A DNA stretch of 55,266 nt from Planctomycetota bacterium (GTDB lineage Bacteria; Planctomycetota; UBA1135; GCA-002686595), in the NCBI GenBank assembly GCA_030746555.1, contig JASLMK010000036.1:1-55266 (forward strand), in the 5' to 3' direction. The notes under the pieces were generated by a model. It ran no database searches and was not told the DNA's origin. It saw only the letters and a program-made list of their open reading frames with translations. Positions 7,461 to 16,671 of this stretch are shown one piece after another; the stretch's first letter is position 1, and every line of letters starts with the position of its first letter. A program made the position numbers and the translations under genes.

Positions 7461-9410
7461 ATGACGACCTGGACGCGACAGGACAGCGAGGCCCTCTACC
7501 GGGTGCCCGATTGGGGACTGGGCTTCTTCGGCATCAACGAGCGAGGGCACGTAGAGGCGACGCCCGACGGCGGCTCGCGATCCCATTGCATCGACATCCA
7601 CGACCTCGTCGCCCAGCTCGTCCGCCGGGGCGTCGACGCGCCGCTGTTGCTGCGCTTCGATGGCATCATCCGTGCCCGGGTGCGGGCGCTGCAGGAGGCC
7701 TTCGACCGCGCGCGCGAGGAGTACGGCTACACGGGCGCCTACCACCCCGTGTACCCGATCAAGGTCAACCAGGACCGTTTCGTCGTCGAGGGGGTGCTGG
7801 CGGAGGGGGCACGGGACGGCCTGGGCCTGGAGGTCGGTAGCAAGCCGGAGCTGCTGGCGGTCATGACGCTCCACGGCCGCGAGAACCCCCTGGTCATCTG
7901 CAACGGCTACAAGGACGACGACTACATCGAGCTTGCGCTCCTCTCGCGAAAGATCGGTGCGGAGACGATCCTCGTGATCGAGAAGGACAGCGAACTGGAG
8001 CGCGTCCTGGATATCGCCGAGCGCCTCGGGATCGAACCGTGCCTGGGCGTGCGGGCAAAGCTGGGACACCGCGGTTCGGGCCGCTGGCAGGAGTCCGGCG
8101 GCGACCGTTCGAAGTTCGGACTGACCACACGCCAGATCGTCAACCTGGTCGAGTGCCTCACCGGGGCGGGCAAGCTGCACTGCCTCCAGCTCTTGCACTT
8201 TCACATCGGCAGCCAGGTCACCCACATCCGGGCCTTCAAGACCGCCCTGCGGGAGGCCTCGCGCACCCTAGCCGGCCTTCACGAGCTCGGCGTGGCCGTG
8301 CGCTGGATGGACGTCGGCGGCGGCCTGGGCGTCGACTACGACGGTTCGCGCAGCGACGCGGACTCTTCCATGAACTACTCGCTACAAGAGTACGCCAACG
8401 ACGTCGTCTACCACCTCGTCGAGATCTGTGACGAGATCGGAATGGCGCCGCCGATCCTGCTCTCGGAGTCGGGCCGGGCTCTCGTCGCACACCACGCCGT
8501 GCTCGTGACCGAGGTCCTCGGCGTCAGCGACTCCACCGCCGTCGGCGTCCCCGCGCCTCTCGCAGCCGACGAGGCGGAGATCGTGCGCGAGCTCGCTGAG
8601 ATCTGCGAGGAGATCGACAGCCGCTCCTACCACGAGAGCTACCACGACATCCGCGAGCTCCGCGAGAGAGCGATGATGATGTTCAACGTCGGTCAGCTCA
8701 GCCTGACCGAGCGCGCCCGCGTCGAGGAGTTCTACTGGCGCGCCTGCGAGGAGATCCAGCGCATCACGCGCCGCATGGAGGAGGTCCCCGCGGACCTCGA
8801 GTCCCTCGAAGGCGACACCGCCGCCACCTACTTCCTGAACTTCTCCCTCTTCCAGTCAGTCCCCGACTCTTGGGCGATCCGACAGCTCTTCCCCGTCATG
8901 CCGCTCCAGCGCCTCGACGGGGAGCCGACGCGACAGGCGGTCCTGGCCGATCTGACCTGCGACTCCGACGGACGGGTGGATCGGTTCATCGGCCGCCGGG
9001 GCGCGAGGCGCACGCTCCCCTTGCACACGCCCGAGCCCGACGCGCCCTACTACCTGGCCTTCTTCCTCGTCGGCGCCTACCAGGAGATCCTGGGTGACAT
9101 GCACAACCTGTTCGGTGACACGAACATCGCTCACATCGACCTCGATGCCGACGGGAGACCGCGGGTCGTCCAGCTCGTGCGCGGCGACCGGGTCGAGGAC
9201 GTGCTGAAGTACGTGGACTTCGAAGAACGCGACCTCGTCCGGGATCTCCGTACGCGGGTCGAGGACGCCCTCGACGGAGGCCTGTTGTCCTTCGAGGAAT
9301 CCGCCGGCATCGTGAAGCGCTTCGAGGAGGCGCTGCACGCCTACACCTACCTCTCCCGCCAGCCGAGCCGGGCGCACGCCGCAAGCGCGGCAGGATCGAG
9401 CACACCATGA
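7461..9410 (+). CDS. speA: Biosynthetic arginine decarboxylase
   Basis: The enzyme converts L-arginine to agmatine plus CO2 with PLP, the first step of the agmatine route to putrescine and longer polyamines. The 649-aa length is typical for SpeA. Lys101 in YHPVYPIKVNQ is the PLP lysine. LHFHIGSQVTHI and the Gly-rich MDVGGGLGVDYDG follow in the barrel domain, with LLSESGRALVAHHAVLV later and the SpeA-specific C-terminal region LVGAYQEILGDMHNLFGDTN. The ATG at 7461 starts the conserved region. The last codons overlap the next gene (ATGA), so the isomerase is translationally coupled. No agmatinase or agmatine deiminase is in the window. Confidence 0.95.
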   Translation: MTTWTRQDSEALYRVPDWGLGFFGINERGHVEATPDGGSRSHCIDIHDLVAQLVRRGVDAPLLLRFDGIIRARVRALQEAFDRAREEYGYTGAYHPVYPIKVNQDRFVVEGVLAEGARDGLGLEVGSKPELLAVMTLHGRENPLVICNGYKDDDYIELALLSRKIGAETILVIEKDSELERVLDIAERLGIEPCLGVRAKLGHRGSGRWQESGGDRSKFGLTTRQIVNLVECLTGAGKLHCLQLLHFHIGSQVTHIRAFKTALREASRTLAGLHELGVAVRWMDVGGGLGVDYDGSRSDADSSMNYSLQEYANDVVYHLVEICDEIGMAPPILLSESGRALVAHHAVLVTEVLGVSDSTAVGVPAPLAADEAEIVRELAEICEEIDSRSYHESYHDIRELRERAMMMFNVGQLSLTERARVEEFYWRACEEIQRITRRMEEVPADLESLEGDTAATYFLNFSLFQSVPDSWAIRQLFPVMPLQRLDGEPTRQAVLADLTCDSDGRVDRFIGRRGARRTLPLHTPEPDAPYYLAFFLVGAYQEILGDMHNLFGDTNIAHIDLDADGRPRVVQLVRGDRVEDVLKYVDFEERDLVRDLRTRVEDALDGGLLSFEESAGIVKRFEEALHAYTYLSRQPSRAHAASAAGSSTP

Positions 9411-9916
9411 AGATCGAATCGGGCCTGTTGGTCGAGCTGAACTACGAGCTGTTGGACGCCGCGGGAGAGCTCGTCGAGTCGAGCGCCCAGGAGGGCGTCG
9501 GCCCGCTGCACTACCTGCACGGACTGGAGGAGATCCCCGTCGCCTTGGAGGCCGAGCTGGAGGGTTGCAACCCGGGCACGGCTGTCGAACTGACCCTCGA
9601 CGCGGAGCAGGCCTTCGGACCCTACGACGCGGAAGCACTGATCAACGTCCCGCGCAATGAGTTCCCCGACGGCGACGCGGTGGAGGTCGGCGAGTGGATA
9701 CAAGTCACCGTGGAGGACGAGAAGGCCGACGACGACGAGGACTACGAGGTGCACATGCGCGTGGTACAGCTCGACGACGACGCGATCGTGCTCGACGGCA
9801 ATCACCCCCTCGCCGGCCAGCGCGTCACCTACAAGGTCCAGGTGGCCGATGTGCGCCGACCGACGGCCCAGGAGCTTCAGGAGCGCGAAGAGGGCGGCGA
9901 GGAGCACGCAGGCTGA
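9407..9916 (+). CDS. FKBP-type peptidyl-prolyl isomerase, SlyD-like
   Basis: This cytoplasmic prolyl isomerase/chaperone has 169 aa. The N-terminal FKBP half carries the GPLHYLHGLEEIPVALEAELEG segment, where the family has an L-x-G-x-G-x-L-I-P-x-L motif, and the interrupted IF-type insert follows (AFGPYDAEALINVPRNEFPDG and a DEKADDDEDYEVHMRVV stretch). GNHPLAGQ near residue 130 is the SlyD signature. The His-rich metal-binding tail of E. coli SlyD is missing; the C terminus is short and acidic. It starts inside the speA stop codon (ATGA). Confidence 0.82.
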   Translation: MKIESGLLVELNYELLDAAGELVESSAQEGVGPLHYLHGLEEIPVALEAELEGCNPGTAVELTLDAEQAFGPYDAEALINVPRNEFPDGDAVEVGEWIQVTVEDEKADDDEDYEVHMRVVQLDDDAIVLDGNHPLAGQRVTYKVQVADVRRPTAQELQEREEGGEEHAG

Positions 9917-9946
9917 GCGGTCGAAGCCCGCCACGGGCGATCGTCT

Positions 9947-9967
9947 CGCCCACCGTGGGCGTACACT
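9947..9967 (+). promoter_or_regulatory. -10 box preceded by 7-bp inverted repeat
   Basis: TACACT at 9962-9967 lies 6 nt before the ATG at 9974, predicting a leaderless mRNA. Directly before it, CGCCCAC/C/GTGGGCG (9947-9961) is a perfect inverted repeat over the spacer, where a repressor could bind; it could equally act as a terminator hairpin for speA-slyD. No promoter -35 consensus is visible. Confidence 0.4.
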
Positions 9968-9973
9968 TCCTCC

Positions 9974-11029
9974 ATGCAGGCGGCCACCTCACCCGAGTCC
10001 TCTCTGGCGGAGCGCGAGGAGGCGTCGGTTCCCCGCAACCTGGCGCCGCAACTGCTCGTCGTCGTCGACACGGAGGAGGAGTTCGACTGGTCCGCTCCGT
10101 TCGACTCGAGCGCGCGCTCCGTAGAGGCCATGGAGGACATCGGACTCTTCCAGCATCTGTGCGATGAAGTGGGCATCCGGCCGACCTACGTCATCGATCA
10201 TCCCGTCGCATCCCAGGAGCGGGGCCGCCGCCTGATCGGTGAGTTCGCCTCCGAGGGGCGCGCGGTGATCGGCGCGCACCTCCACCCGTGGGTGTCCCCG
10301 CCGTTCGAGGAGCAAGTGACCAGCGCCTCCTCCTATCCGGGAAACCTGCCGGCGGATCTCGAGGCCCGCAAGCTCGAGACGCTCACGACCACGATCGAGG
10401 AGAACTTCAGCCGGCGCCCGACGATCTACAAGGCCGGGCGCTACGGGTTCGGGCCCCACACGACTGCCCTGCTCGAGGACCTGGGGTACACGATCGACCT
10501 CAGCGCCTGTCCCGCCTTCGACTTCACCGCCGACGGGGGACCCGATTGGTCCCGCTGGTCCGCCGCCCCGTACTGGTTCGGCGCGGACCGCCATCTGCTG
10601 GGATTGCCCACGACCGGGGCCTTCGTCGGCTGGCTGTCGCGGGCCGGCGCCAGCGTGCACCGCGCTGCCAGCCGGCCTCCGCTCTCCTGGGCCCACTCGG
10701 GAGCCCTCCTCTCCCGCTCGGGCGCCCTGGAGCGATTGATGCTCTCTCCCGAGGGCTACCGGCATGCCCACCATCGCCGCCTGACCGAGTCCCTGCTCGC
10801 CCGCGGCGTGCGGATCTTCAGCTTCAGCCTCCACAGCCCATCCCTGCGCCCCGGCTGCACCCCCTACGTCCGCTCCCAAGCGCAGCTGGAGCGTTTCATC
10901 CGGTCGTGCCGACAGTATTTTGAGTGGTTCCTGGAGACGCTCGGCGGTGAGGCGACGACCCCCGAAGAGCTCCGCGAGCGCCTCGTCACCACCCGCACCC
11001 CTCCCCCCCCGCCCCCCGCGCCGGCTTGA
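9974..11029 (+). CDS. Polysaccharide-deacetylase-like protein (WalW-type)
   Basis: The product has 351 aa with a NodB-like (beta/alpha)7 fold. LLVVVDTEEEFDW near residue 20 supplies the acidic start of the metal site. VIGAHLHPWVSPP supplies the HxxxW/P-type histidine motif, and PTIYKAGRYGFGPHTTALLEDLGYTID is the conserved R-Y-G segment of WalW-type deacetylase homologues seen near exosortase/EPS loci. The C-terminal FSFSLHSPSLRPGCTPYV segment is also typical. It would remove N-acetyl groups from a surface polysaccharide, but the substrate is unknown. Its stop overlaps the TTG start of the carbamoyltransferase (TTGA), implying joint action on one glycan. Confidence 0.72.
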   Translation: MQAATSPESSLAEREEASVPRNLAPQLLVVVDTEEEFDWSAPFDSSARSVEAMEDIGLFQHLCDEVGIRPTYVIDHPVASQERGRRLIGEFASEGRAVIGAHLHPWVSPPFEEQVTSASSYPGNLPADLEARKLETLTTTIEENFSRRPTIYKAGRYGFGPHTTALLEDLGYTIDLSACPAFDFTADGGPDWSRWSAAPYWFGADRHLLGLPTTGAFVGWLSRAGASVHRAASRPPLSWAHSGALLSRSGALERLMLSPEGYRHAHHRRLTESLLARGVRIFSFSLHSPSLRPGCTPYVRSQAQLERFIRSCRQYFEWFLETLGGEATTPEELRERLVTTRTPPPPPPAPA

Positions 11030-12864
11030 AGATCCTCGGAATCTCCCCCCTCGACAAGGACGCGACGGCATCCCTGGTCGAAGACGGTCGCGTCCTATTC
11101 GCCGCGGCGGAGGAGCGCTTCAGCCGCCGCAAGCAACACGCCGGCTTCCCCGCCCGGGCCGTCGCCGCGGCCCTGGAGGCGACGGGAACCGATCCCGGCG
11201 AGATCGACTCGGTCGAGTACCCCTTCCTGGATTGGCAGGCGGAGGCCCTGCTGATTCGGGCCGCCCTGGCGGAGGAGAAGGCGTTCCTGCGTTCCGATCC
11301 CGGCCTTCCCCTGCGCCCGGCCCTGCGCGCCGCCGATGCCCGATCGCGGGCCCTCGCGGGCCGACGCACGAGTCCGGTCCACGGGCTCGACTCTCCCGAC
11401 CAACGCATGGCCAAGCCGCTCCACAAGCGCGCGGCCTACCACTGGCTGGGGGCCTCCAGGCTCTCGCGGCGTACCGCTGTGCGCGAGTCACGCGCCTGGG
11501 GTGAGCGCGCAATCGCCGCCCACGAACAATGGAATCGCGAGCTCCACGACGGACTGCGCAGCCTGGGGCTCGACGAGAAGCTGCGCCAGAGCGAGCACCA
11601 CCTCTCGCACGCGGCCAACGCCTACCTGCTGAGCGGCTTCGACCGCGCCCTGATCGTGACCCTCGACGGCTACGGCAGCGGCCTAGCCGGCTCCGTCAGC
11701 GTCGGAGAGGGCGGCGTGATCAAGCGCCGCGAGCGCCTGGCCTTCCCCCACTCCTTGGGGACCTTCTACGAGAACGTGACCGGAGCCCTCGGCTTCAGCC
11801 CCGACCGCCACGCCGGGAAGATCGTCGGCCTGGCGGCCTACGGCGACCCCGCCGTCCTGGAGCCGCTCCTGCTCGAGCGCTTCGATGCTTCGTCGGGGAC
11901 CTTCCGCATTCGGGAGATCATGAACACCTTCTTCGCCCGCCACCTCGCGACGCGCTACCCGATGGTGGACGTGGCCGCTGCCTGGCAGCGGGTCCTGGAG
12001 GTGATCGCGACGGACCTCGTGGCGCACTGGGTCGCGGAGACCGGCTGCAAGCACGTCGTCCTCTCGGGCGGCGTGACGGCGAACGTGAAGATGAACCAGC
12101 GCATCCACGAGCTCGAGGGTGTGGAGGGGATCTTCGTCTACCCGAACATGGGCGACGGCGGCTGCGGGACCGGAGTCGCCCTGCACAGAAGCTGGCCCGG
12201 CGGCGTCGGACCGGCTATCGAGGCGCCCTACTTCGGACCGCAGTACTCCGACGAGGAGATCGAGGGCTGCCTGCGGGCCGAGGGCCTAAAGTACACACGC
12301 CCGGCGCACATGGCCGCCGAGGTCGCCAGCCGCATCCACGCCGGGGATGTCGTGGCACGCTTTGCCGGACGCATGGAGTACGGCCCGCGCGCCCTGGGCA
12401 ATCGCTCGATCCTCTACCACGGCAGCGAGCCCGAGGTGAACCAGTGGCTCAACACTCGCCTGGGTCGGACCGAGTTCATGCCCTTCGCACCGGTCACGCT
12501 CTGGGAGGCGCGCGACCGCTGCTACCACGGCCTCTCGGGCGCCGAGCACACCGCGGAGTTCATGACGATCACCTTCGATTGCACCGACTGGATGCGGGAG
12601 CACTGTCCGGCGGCAGTGCACGTCGACGGGACTGCCCGCCCGCAGCTGATCCGCTCCGAGGTCAACCCCGACTACTACGCCACCGTGGCCGAGTACGAGA
12701 AACTCTCGGGCGTGCCGTGCCTGATCAACACGAGCTTCAACATGCACGAGGAGCCCATCGTCTGCACTCCCCGCGATGCCGTGCGCGCGTTCCTCGAAGG
12801 TCGCCTCGACGGGCTGGCGATCGGCGGTTTCTACGTGCCGCGCCCGGCGGAGCCGGAGCGGTAG
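11026..12864 (+). CDS. Carbamoyltransferase, NodU/CmcH/HypF-type
   Basis: This enzyme of 612 aa transfers carbamoyl from carbamoyl phosphate (via carbamoyl-AMP) to a hydroxyl. The N-terminal MKILGISPLDKDATASLVEDG and HHLSHAANAY (191-196, the metal-binding HxxxH type), LIVTLDGYGSG and GKIVGLAAYGDP define the actin-like catalytic domain. LSGGVTANVKMNQRI and FAGRMEYGPRALGNRSIL with LINTSFNMHEEPIVC define the YrdC-like C-terminal domain. The TTG at 11026 is the start, overlapping the deacetylase stop. In this family the acceptor is usually a sugar or a secondary metabolite; next to a deacetylase-like gene a surface sugar is the better guess. Confidence 0.88.
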   Translation: MKILGISPLDKDATASLVEDGRVLFAAAEERFSRRKQHAGFPARAVAAALEATGTDPGEIDSVEYPFLDWQAEALLIRAALAEEKAFLRSDPGLPLRPALRAADARSRALAGRRTSPVHGLDSPDQRMAKPLHKRAAYHWLGASRLSRRTAVRESRAWGERAIAAHEQWNRELHDGLRSLGLDEKLRQSEHHLSHAANAYLLSGFDRALIVTLDGYGSGLAGSVSVGEGGVIKRRERLAFPHSLGTFYENVTGALGFSPDRHAGKIVGLAAYGDPAVLEPLLLERFDASSGTFRIREIMNTFFARHLATRYPMVDVAAAWQRVLEVIATDLVAHWVAETGCKHVVLSGGVTANVKMNQRIHELEGVEGIFVYPNMGDGGCGTGVALHRSWPGGVGPAIEAPYFGPQYSDEEIEGCLRAEGLKYTRPAHMAAEVASRIHAGDVVARFAGRMEYGPRALGNRSILYHGSEPEVNQWLNTRLGRTEFMPFAPVTLWEARDRCYHGLSGAEHTAEFMTITFDCTDWMREHCPAAVHVDGTARPQLIRSEVNPDYYATVAEYEKLSGVPCLINTSFNMHEEPIVCTPRDAVRAFLEGRLDGLAIGGFYVPRPAEPER

Positions 12865-12871
12865 ACGCGGC

Positions 12872-14281
12872 TCAGTCCCTCGCGCGCGGCATGCGCGCGC
12901 CCGTCTCCGACAGCCAGCGAGCGAGGTCCCCTCGCAGGCGGGCGGCCAGCTCGGGCCGGCTCCCGCTCAAGTCCTCGGTTTCCCCGGGATCCTCTTCGAG
13001 GTCGTACAGCTCGAGGGAACCGTCGTCGTAGCGCTCGATGAGCTTGAAGCGACCCTCTCGCACGGCTCCCCCCAGGCGGTTGCGGCCGTGCCAGGCGTAG
13101 TTGGGGTAGTGGAAGAAGATCCCGTCTCGCTCGAGCCCGCCCGTCCCACGCAGTAGGGGCACGAGGCTCTCTCCGTCGAGGGGGACGGCCGCATCAGGCT
13201 CGATCCCGACGGCCTCCAGCGCGGTCGGGAAGTGATCCATGCTGACCACGGGTGTCTCGCAGACACTCCCGGGCTCCACGACGCCGGGCCAGCGAACGAT
13301 CATGGGAACGCGGATCCCGCCCTCGAACAGGTAGCCCTTGCCCCCGCGGAGCGGACGGTTGTCGGACGCCTCCATCCAGCCGCCGTTGTCAGAGGTGAAC
13401 ACGACCAACGTGCGCTCGGCGAGTCCGGAGGCATCGAGCTCGGCGAGCACGCGCCCGACGGCCCGGTCGAGGGCCTCGACCATCGCACCGTAGACCGGAT
13501 CCGCCAGGCCCTCGCCCTCGCGCCCGGCGTACTTGGCAATCAGCGCCTCGGGCGCCTCGATGGGCCAGTGCACCGCGTAGTGCCAAAGGCAGAGGAAGAA
13601 CGGGGCGTCGCCTCGCTCGCGCAGGAAGGCGACCGCCTCGTCTGCCAGCCGGTAGGGCAGGTACTCACCGATCCGACGCGGCGGGAGGTTGTGAATGCCG
13701 TAGGGATCGAAGAAGGTCGGCGGCCCCCCGAAGGCGCAACCGCCGAGGTTGCTCTCGAAGCCCTGGCGCTCGGGTACGTAACTCCTGCTTCCCCGACCTC
13801 CGGCCGCTACCTGGCGCTGCAGGTGCCACTTCCCCATGAAGGCGGTGGTGTAACCCGACGCCCTCAACCGCTCGGCGATCGTGACCCGCTCGAGGGGCAG
13901 GTGGTCCAGCATCTCCGCGGCCACCAGGCGCGAGGTCGGGGGAGCGTAGGTCTCGCTCTCGGGAAGATGGTTGGTCAGCCCCACGCGGGCCGGCGACTGT
14001 CCCGTCATCATCGCCGCCCGAGTCGGAGAGCAGACCGGCGCCGCCGCGTAGGCGTTGGTGAAGCGCATCCCCTCGGCAGCCAGACGATCGAGGTTGGGGG
14101 TCGCGATGCGCGTGTTCCCCTGGCAAGCGAGGTCCATCCACCCCAGGTCGTCCGCGAGGATCCAGATCACGTTCGGCGCGGGGACGGGCTCGACCGCGAG
14201 AGGCGGGCTGTGCGGCGCAGCTCCCGACGGAGAGCAGGCTCCGAGGACGATCAGGACGAGGGCGCCCCGAGAGCACCGCAT
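12872..14281 (-). CDS. Lipoprotein sulfatase (formylglycine-type)
   Basis: This family S1-type arylsulfatase has about 469 aa. A signal peptide with lipobox VLGAC puts the lipidated Cys at residue 16. ILADDLGWMD (metal Asp pair near 44-45), CSPTR at 84-88 (CxPxR, where Cys becomes formylglycine) and YTTAFMGKWHLQ follow in the standard order, and FTSDNGGWMEA carries the later metal ligands. I chose the ATG at 14281 for the signal peptide; the frame extends upstream but would overlap the divergent hydrolase. Cleavage of sulfate esters from algal or animal polysaccharides is typical of marine planctomycetes. The maturase is not in the window. Confidence 0.9.
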   Translation of the reverse strand: MRCSRGALVLIVLGACSPSGAAPHSPPLAVEPVPAPNVIWILADDLGWMDLACQGNTRIATPNLDRLAAEGMRFTNAYAAAPVCSPTRAAMMTGQSPARVGLTNHLPESETYAPPTSRLVAAEMLDHLPLERVTIAERLRASGYTTAFMGKWHLQRQVAAGGRGSRSYVPERQGFESNLGGCAFGGPPTFFDPYGIHNLPPRRIGEYLPYRLADEAVAFLRERGDAPFFLCLWHYAVHWPIEAPEALIAKYAGREGEGLADPVYGAMVEALDRAVGRVLAELDASGLAERTLVVFTSDNGGWMEASDNRPLRGGKGYLFEGGIRVPMIVRWPGVVEPGSVCETPVVSMDHFPTALEAVGIEPDAAVPLDGESLVPLLRGTGGLERDGIFFHYPNYAWHGRNRLGGAVREGRFKLIERYDDGSLELYDLEEDPGETEDLSGSRPELAARLRGDLARWLSETGARMPRARD

Positions 14282-14357
14282 GGAACGAGGGAGGGCTGAC
14301 ACGCTACAGCGAAAGAGCGTATCCTCGGCGGGACGACCGGGGTACCCTCCGATCGTG

Positions 14358-15599
14358 ATGCTCTCCACGATGCGAACCTTCCGGCTGTTGCGCGCGGTGC
14401 TCTCGTCCTCAATCGCCTGCCTGTGCTCGGGCGCCCTGGCGGCACCGGCCTCGGCCCAGCTCCCCGAGGATCCTGGACCCCACCCGGTCGGCATCGAGAG
14501 CGTCGACTTCAGCCACCCCCTCGCCGCCAACTCCAACGTCTCGGCGCGCATCCACTACCCCGCGCTGGACGACGGATTCGGCGCGCCGCCGGACACCGCG
14601 AACGGCCCCTATCCGGTGGTGGTCTTCATCCACGGCTGGTTCGCTCCACCGGCCTTCTACCGCAAGCTGCTCGATCACGTCGCAAGCTACGGTTTCCTGG
14701 TGCTGGGTGTCGGGACCGAAATCGGGATGGTCATGCGCGTCGAGCACGTCGCCCACGACGCCCACGCGCTGCTGTACTGGGCCGAGGAGCAGGGAACGGA
14801 CAGCGACAGCTTCCTCTACGGCATGCCGGCTGGCGGCGCCTGGGCCGCGTGGGGCCACTCCCTGGGGGGCGCGGCGATCTTCCACATGCTCGAGTACGAG
14901 GATCGCGTCGATGTCGTCGCGCTCATGGAGGGCAAGCACGTCGACGTGCCGACCATCGCCACCTTCGACGGAACCTTGATGTCCTTGAGCTCGAGCCACG
15001 ACAACGTCGCGCCTCCGCACAACAACTCGCGCGTGTTCTACGACGAAGCGGTCTCGGCCGAGCGGCGTGCCTTCCCGGAGATCGTCGGCGGCGGGCACAA
15101 CGGAGGCCTCGACTTCCCGTTCGAGATCGACCCCCTGCCCCACTTCCAACAGCATCGCCTCCACCGACGCTACCTCGGAGGGTTCCTGCGAGCCGAGCGA
15201 CTGGGAGAGGAGGACGTCTACCTGCAGCTGTTCGGCGCGGGCAGTGACGACGAGCCGATGACCCTCGAGGGTGAGTACTCGCGACCCGCGCTGTGGATCG
15301 GAATCGGCGCCGACCAACCGCACCTGCTCACCACCGGGGTGCTCGGCATGCCCGCCGAGCGCGCGGTCTTCGCCTGGTCGTCCCGGCTGAACCCCGGCCA
15401 GGGCCTCGACGGGGGGTTCGGCATCGACCTCGGCCGTGGCGACGTCTTCCTCAAGCGCGAGGTCGGCGGCTCGGGATTGGTCGAGACGACCATGGCCCTG
15501 CCGTCGCTCCCCCCCGGCGAGACCCTCTTCGTCCAAGCCGAGTGCGTGGGCGGTGTGGAGGAGCGGCTGACGCGCATCGCCGACGCGCTCGTGCCCTGA
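14358..15599 (+). CDS. Secreted alpha/beta hydrolase with planctomycete-type C-terminal domain
   Basis: The product has about 413 aa. A signal peptide runs to the ASA-Q cleavage site near residue 33. YPVVVFIHGWFAPP (oxyanion region) and GHSLGG (nucleophile Ser168) mark a chlorophyllase/PAF-acetylhydrolase-like esterase domain; GGGHNGG downstream probably holds the catalytic His. The last 100 residues or so (LLTTGVLGMPAE.., LPPGETLFVQAECV) resemble the short beta-sandwich found at the C termini of many secreted planctomycete proteins, so this looks like enzyme plus sorting or adhesion module. It is divergent from the sulfatase. The substrate cannot be told. Confidence 0.75.
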   Translation: MLSTMRTFRLLRAVLSSSIACLCSGALAAPASAQLPEDPGPHPVGIESVDFSHPLAANSNVSARIHYPALDDGFGAPPDTANGPYPVVVFIHGWFAPPAFYRKLLDHVASYGFLVLGVGTEIGMVMRVEHVAHDAHALLYWAEEQGTDSDSFLYGMPAGGAWAAWGHSLGGAAIFHMLEYEDRVDVVALMEGKHVDVPTIATFDGTLMSLSSSHDNVAPPHNNSRVFYDEAVSAERRAFPEIVGGGHNGGLDFPFEIDPLPHFQQHRLHRRYLGGFLRAERLGEEDVYLQLFGAGSDDEPMTLEGEYSRPALWIGIGADQPHLLTTGVLGMPAERAVFAWSSRLNPGQGLDGGFGIDLGRGDVFLKREVGGSGLVETTMALPSLPPGETLFVQAECVGGVEERLTRIADALVP

Positions 15600-15606
15600 G
15601 CCACCT

Positions 15607-15619
15607 CCCCGCGGCGGGG
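15607..15619. terminator. Short GC hairpin between convergent genes
   Basis: CCCCGC/G/GCGGGG lies in the 24-bp gap between two converging stop codons. It has no T-run; it could be a weak bidirectional terminator. Confidence 0.3.
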
Positions 15620-15623
15620 GCAC

Positions 15624-16655
15624 TCAACGCTCGCGGCGCACGAGCACGAAGCCGCGGGTGATCTCCAGCGGTTCGCTCAAGAACCCCGCCTCGACGGAGA
15701 ACATCGGCTCCAAGAAGCCCGGGAGCGAGGGGTTGAAGCCGTGCACCCAGCCCAGATCACCCGCCCTGTCCCTGCCGCCGGGGTCGTCGTTGAAGGCCGC
15801 GGCCACCTCGGCGAAGTCCTCACCGCTGCTCAGGCGCCGGTGCAGGTCCCAGGCCAGGGCGAGGGCCTGCTGTGGGGTCCGGAGGAGCTCTGGCGGGGCG
15901 CCGGCCGCGCCCGCGTGGGAGACCAAGAGCGCGCGCAGCCGCACGCACGGTGACTCGACGAGCACCGGACCCGCCTCGGAGAGGCTCACGCGGCGGAGCA
16001 GATGGTGGCCCGCAGCGGTCTCGATGGGACCGACGATCTCGCCCACGCGCGCCGCGAAGGCCGCGGCCTTGAGAGGCGAGTCGAGCCGGTCTCGCTCGAA
16101 GACGGAGAGGCGCCCCCCCGGCTCGCGCGCCCCGGCGCCGTCGGATCGCTGCGCGGCGATCTGGGCGAAGTCGGCCCCGCCTCGCAGGTCGGCCAGCGCG
16201 GAGCGCGCCCGGGAGAGCGAGGAGCCGCCCGCCCGCGTGAACAGGATCTCCCGCACCGCGGCGTAGGTCTCGACCCGCTGCAGCAGGTGCACCGTGCCGC
16301 GCGTGATGAGCGGACCGCTCAACTCACCGACCTCCGCCGAGAACAGGAACTCGTCCAGCTCCCCGGGGAGCATGCCCCGAGCGAAGGAGCCCAGCTCTCC
16401 GCCGCGGGGTGCGTTGGGTCCCTGAGAGTGCTCCCGGGCCAGGTCAGCGAAGGGCTCGCCCGCCCGCAGGCGCTCGATCAAGCCCAGGGACAGGGTCAGG
16501 GCCTCTTCGCTGGTGCGCCCGAGATCACCCGGCGCGCCGGAGGGCTTCTCCAGGACCAGGATGTGCCGCGCCGCCCGCAGGGGCGGGGGCTCAGGCGCGA
16601 GGTAGAGTGGCTGGACGAGCGCGGAAGCCTGCAGCAGGAGAGGGAGGCAGAGCAC
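15624..16655 (-). CDS. Periplasmic peptidyl-prolyl isomerase with three parvulin-like domains
   Basis: The product has about 343 aa. The start is taken as GTG 16655, preceded by a GGCGAGGA ribosome-binding site and giving a signal peptide (MLCLPLLLQASALVQ). Three rotamase-like units follow in tandem: residues about 30-135 (AARHILVL .. FADLAREHSQ .. GGELGSFARG .. HLLQRVE), 136-230 (FAQIAAQRSDG .. PGGRLSVFERD .. HHLLRRVS) and 240-343 (FAEVAAAFNDD .. RAGDLGWVHGF .. ITRGFVLVRR). SurA has two and PpiC one, so three is unusual, and there is no recognisable SurA N-terminal chaperone domain. It follows the giant beta-sandwich protein by 16 nt and may help fold it. Confidence 0.75.
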   Translation of the reverse strand: MLCLPLLLQASALVQPLYLAPEPPPLRAARHILVLEKPSGAPGDLGRTSEEALTLSLGLIERLRAGEPFADLAREHSQGPNAPRGGELGSFARGMLPGELDEFLFSAEVGELSGPLITRGTVHLLQRVETYAAVREILFTRAGGSSLSRARSALADLRGGADFAQIAAQRSDGAGAREPGGRLSVFERDRLDSPLKAAAFAARVGEIVGPIETAAGHHLLRRVSLSEAGPVLVESPCVRLRALLVSHAGAAGAPPELLRTPQQALALAWDLHRRLSSGEDFAEVAAAFNDDPGGRDRAGDLGWVHGFNPSLPGFLEPMFSVEAGFLSEPLEITRGFVLVRRER

Positions 16656-16671
16656 GTTTCGTCCTCGCCGC

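Noticed and set aside
12881..12899. CGCGCGC/GGCAT/GCGCGCG inverted repeat as a terminator for the carbamoyltransferase
   Set aside because: It lies inside the 3' coding end of the sulfatase, has no T-run and is the sort of GC repeat expected by chance at this base composition.
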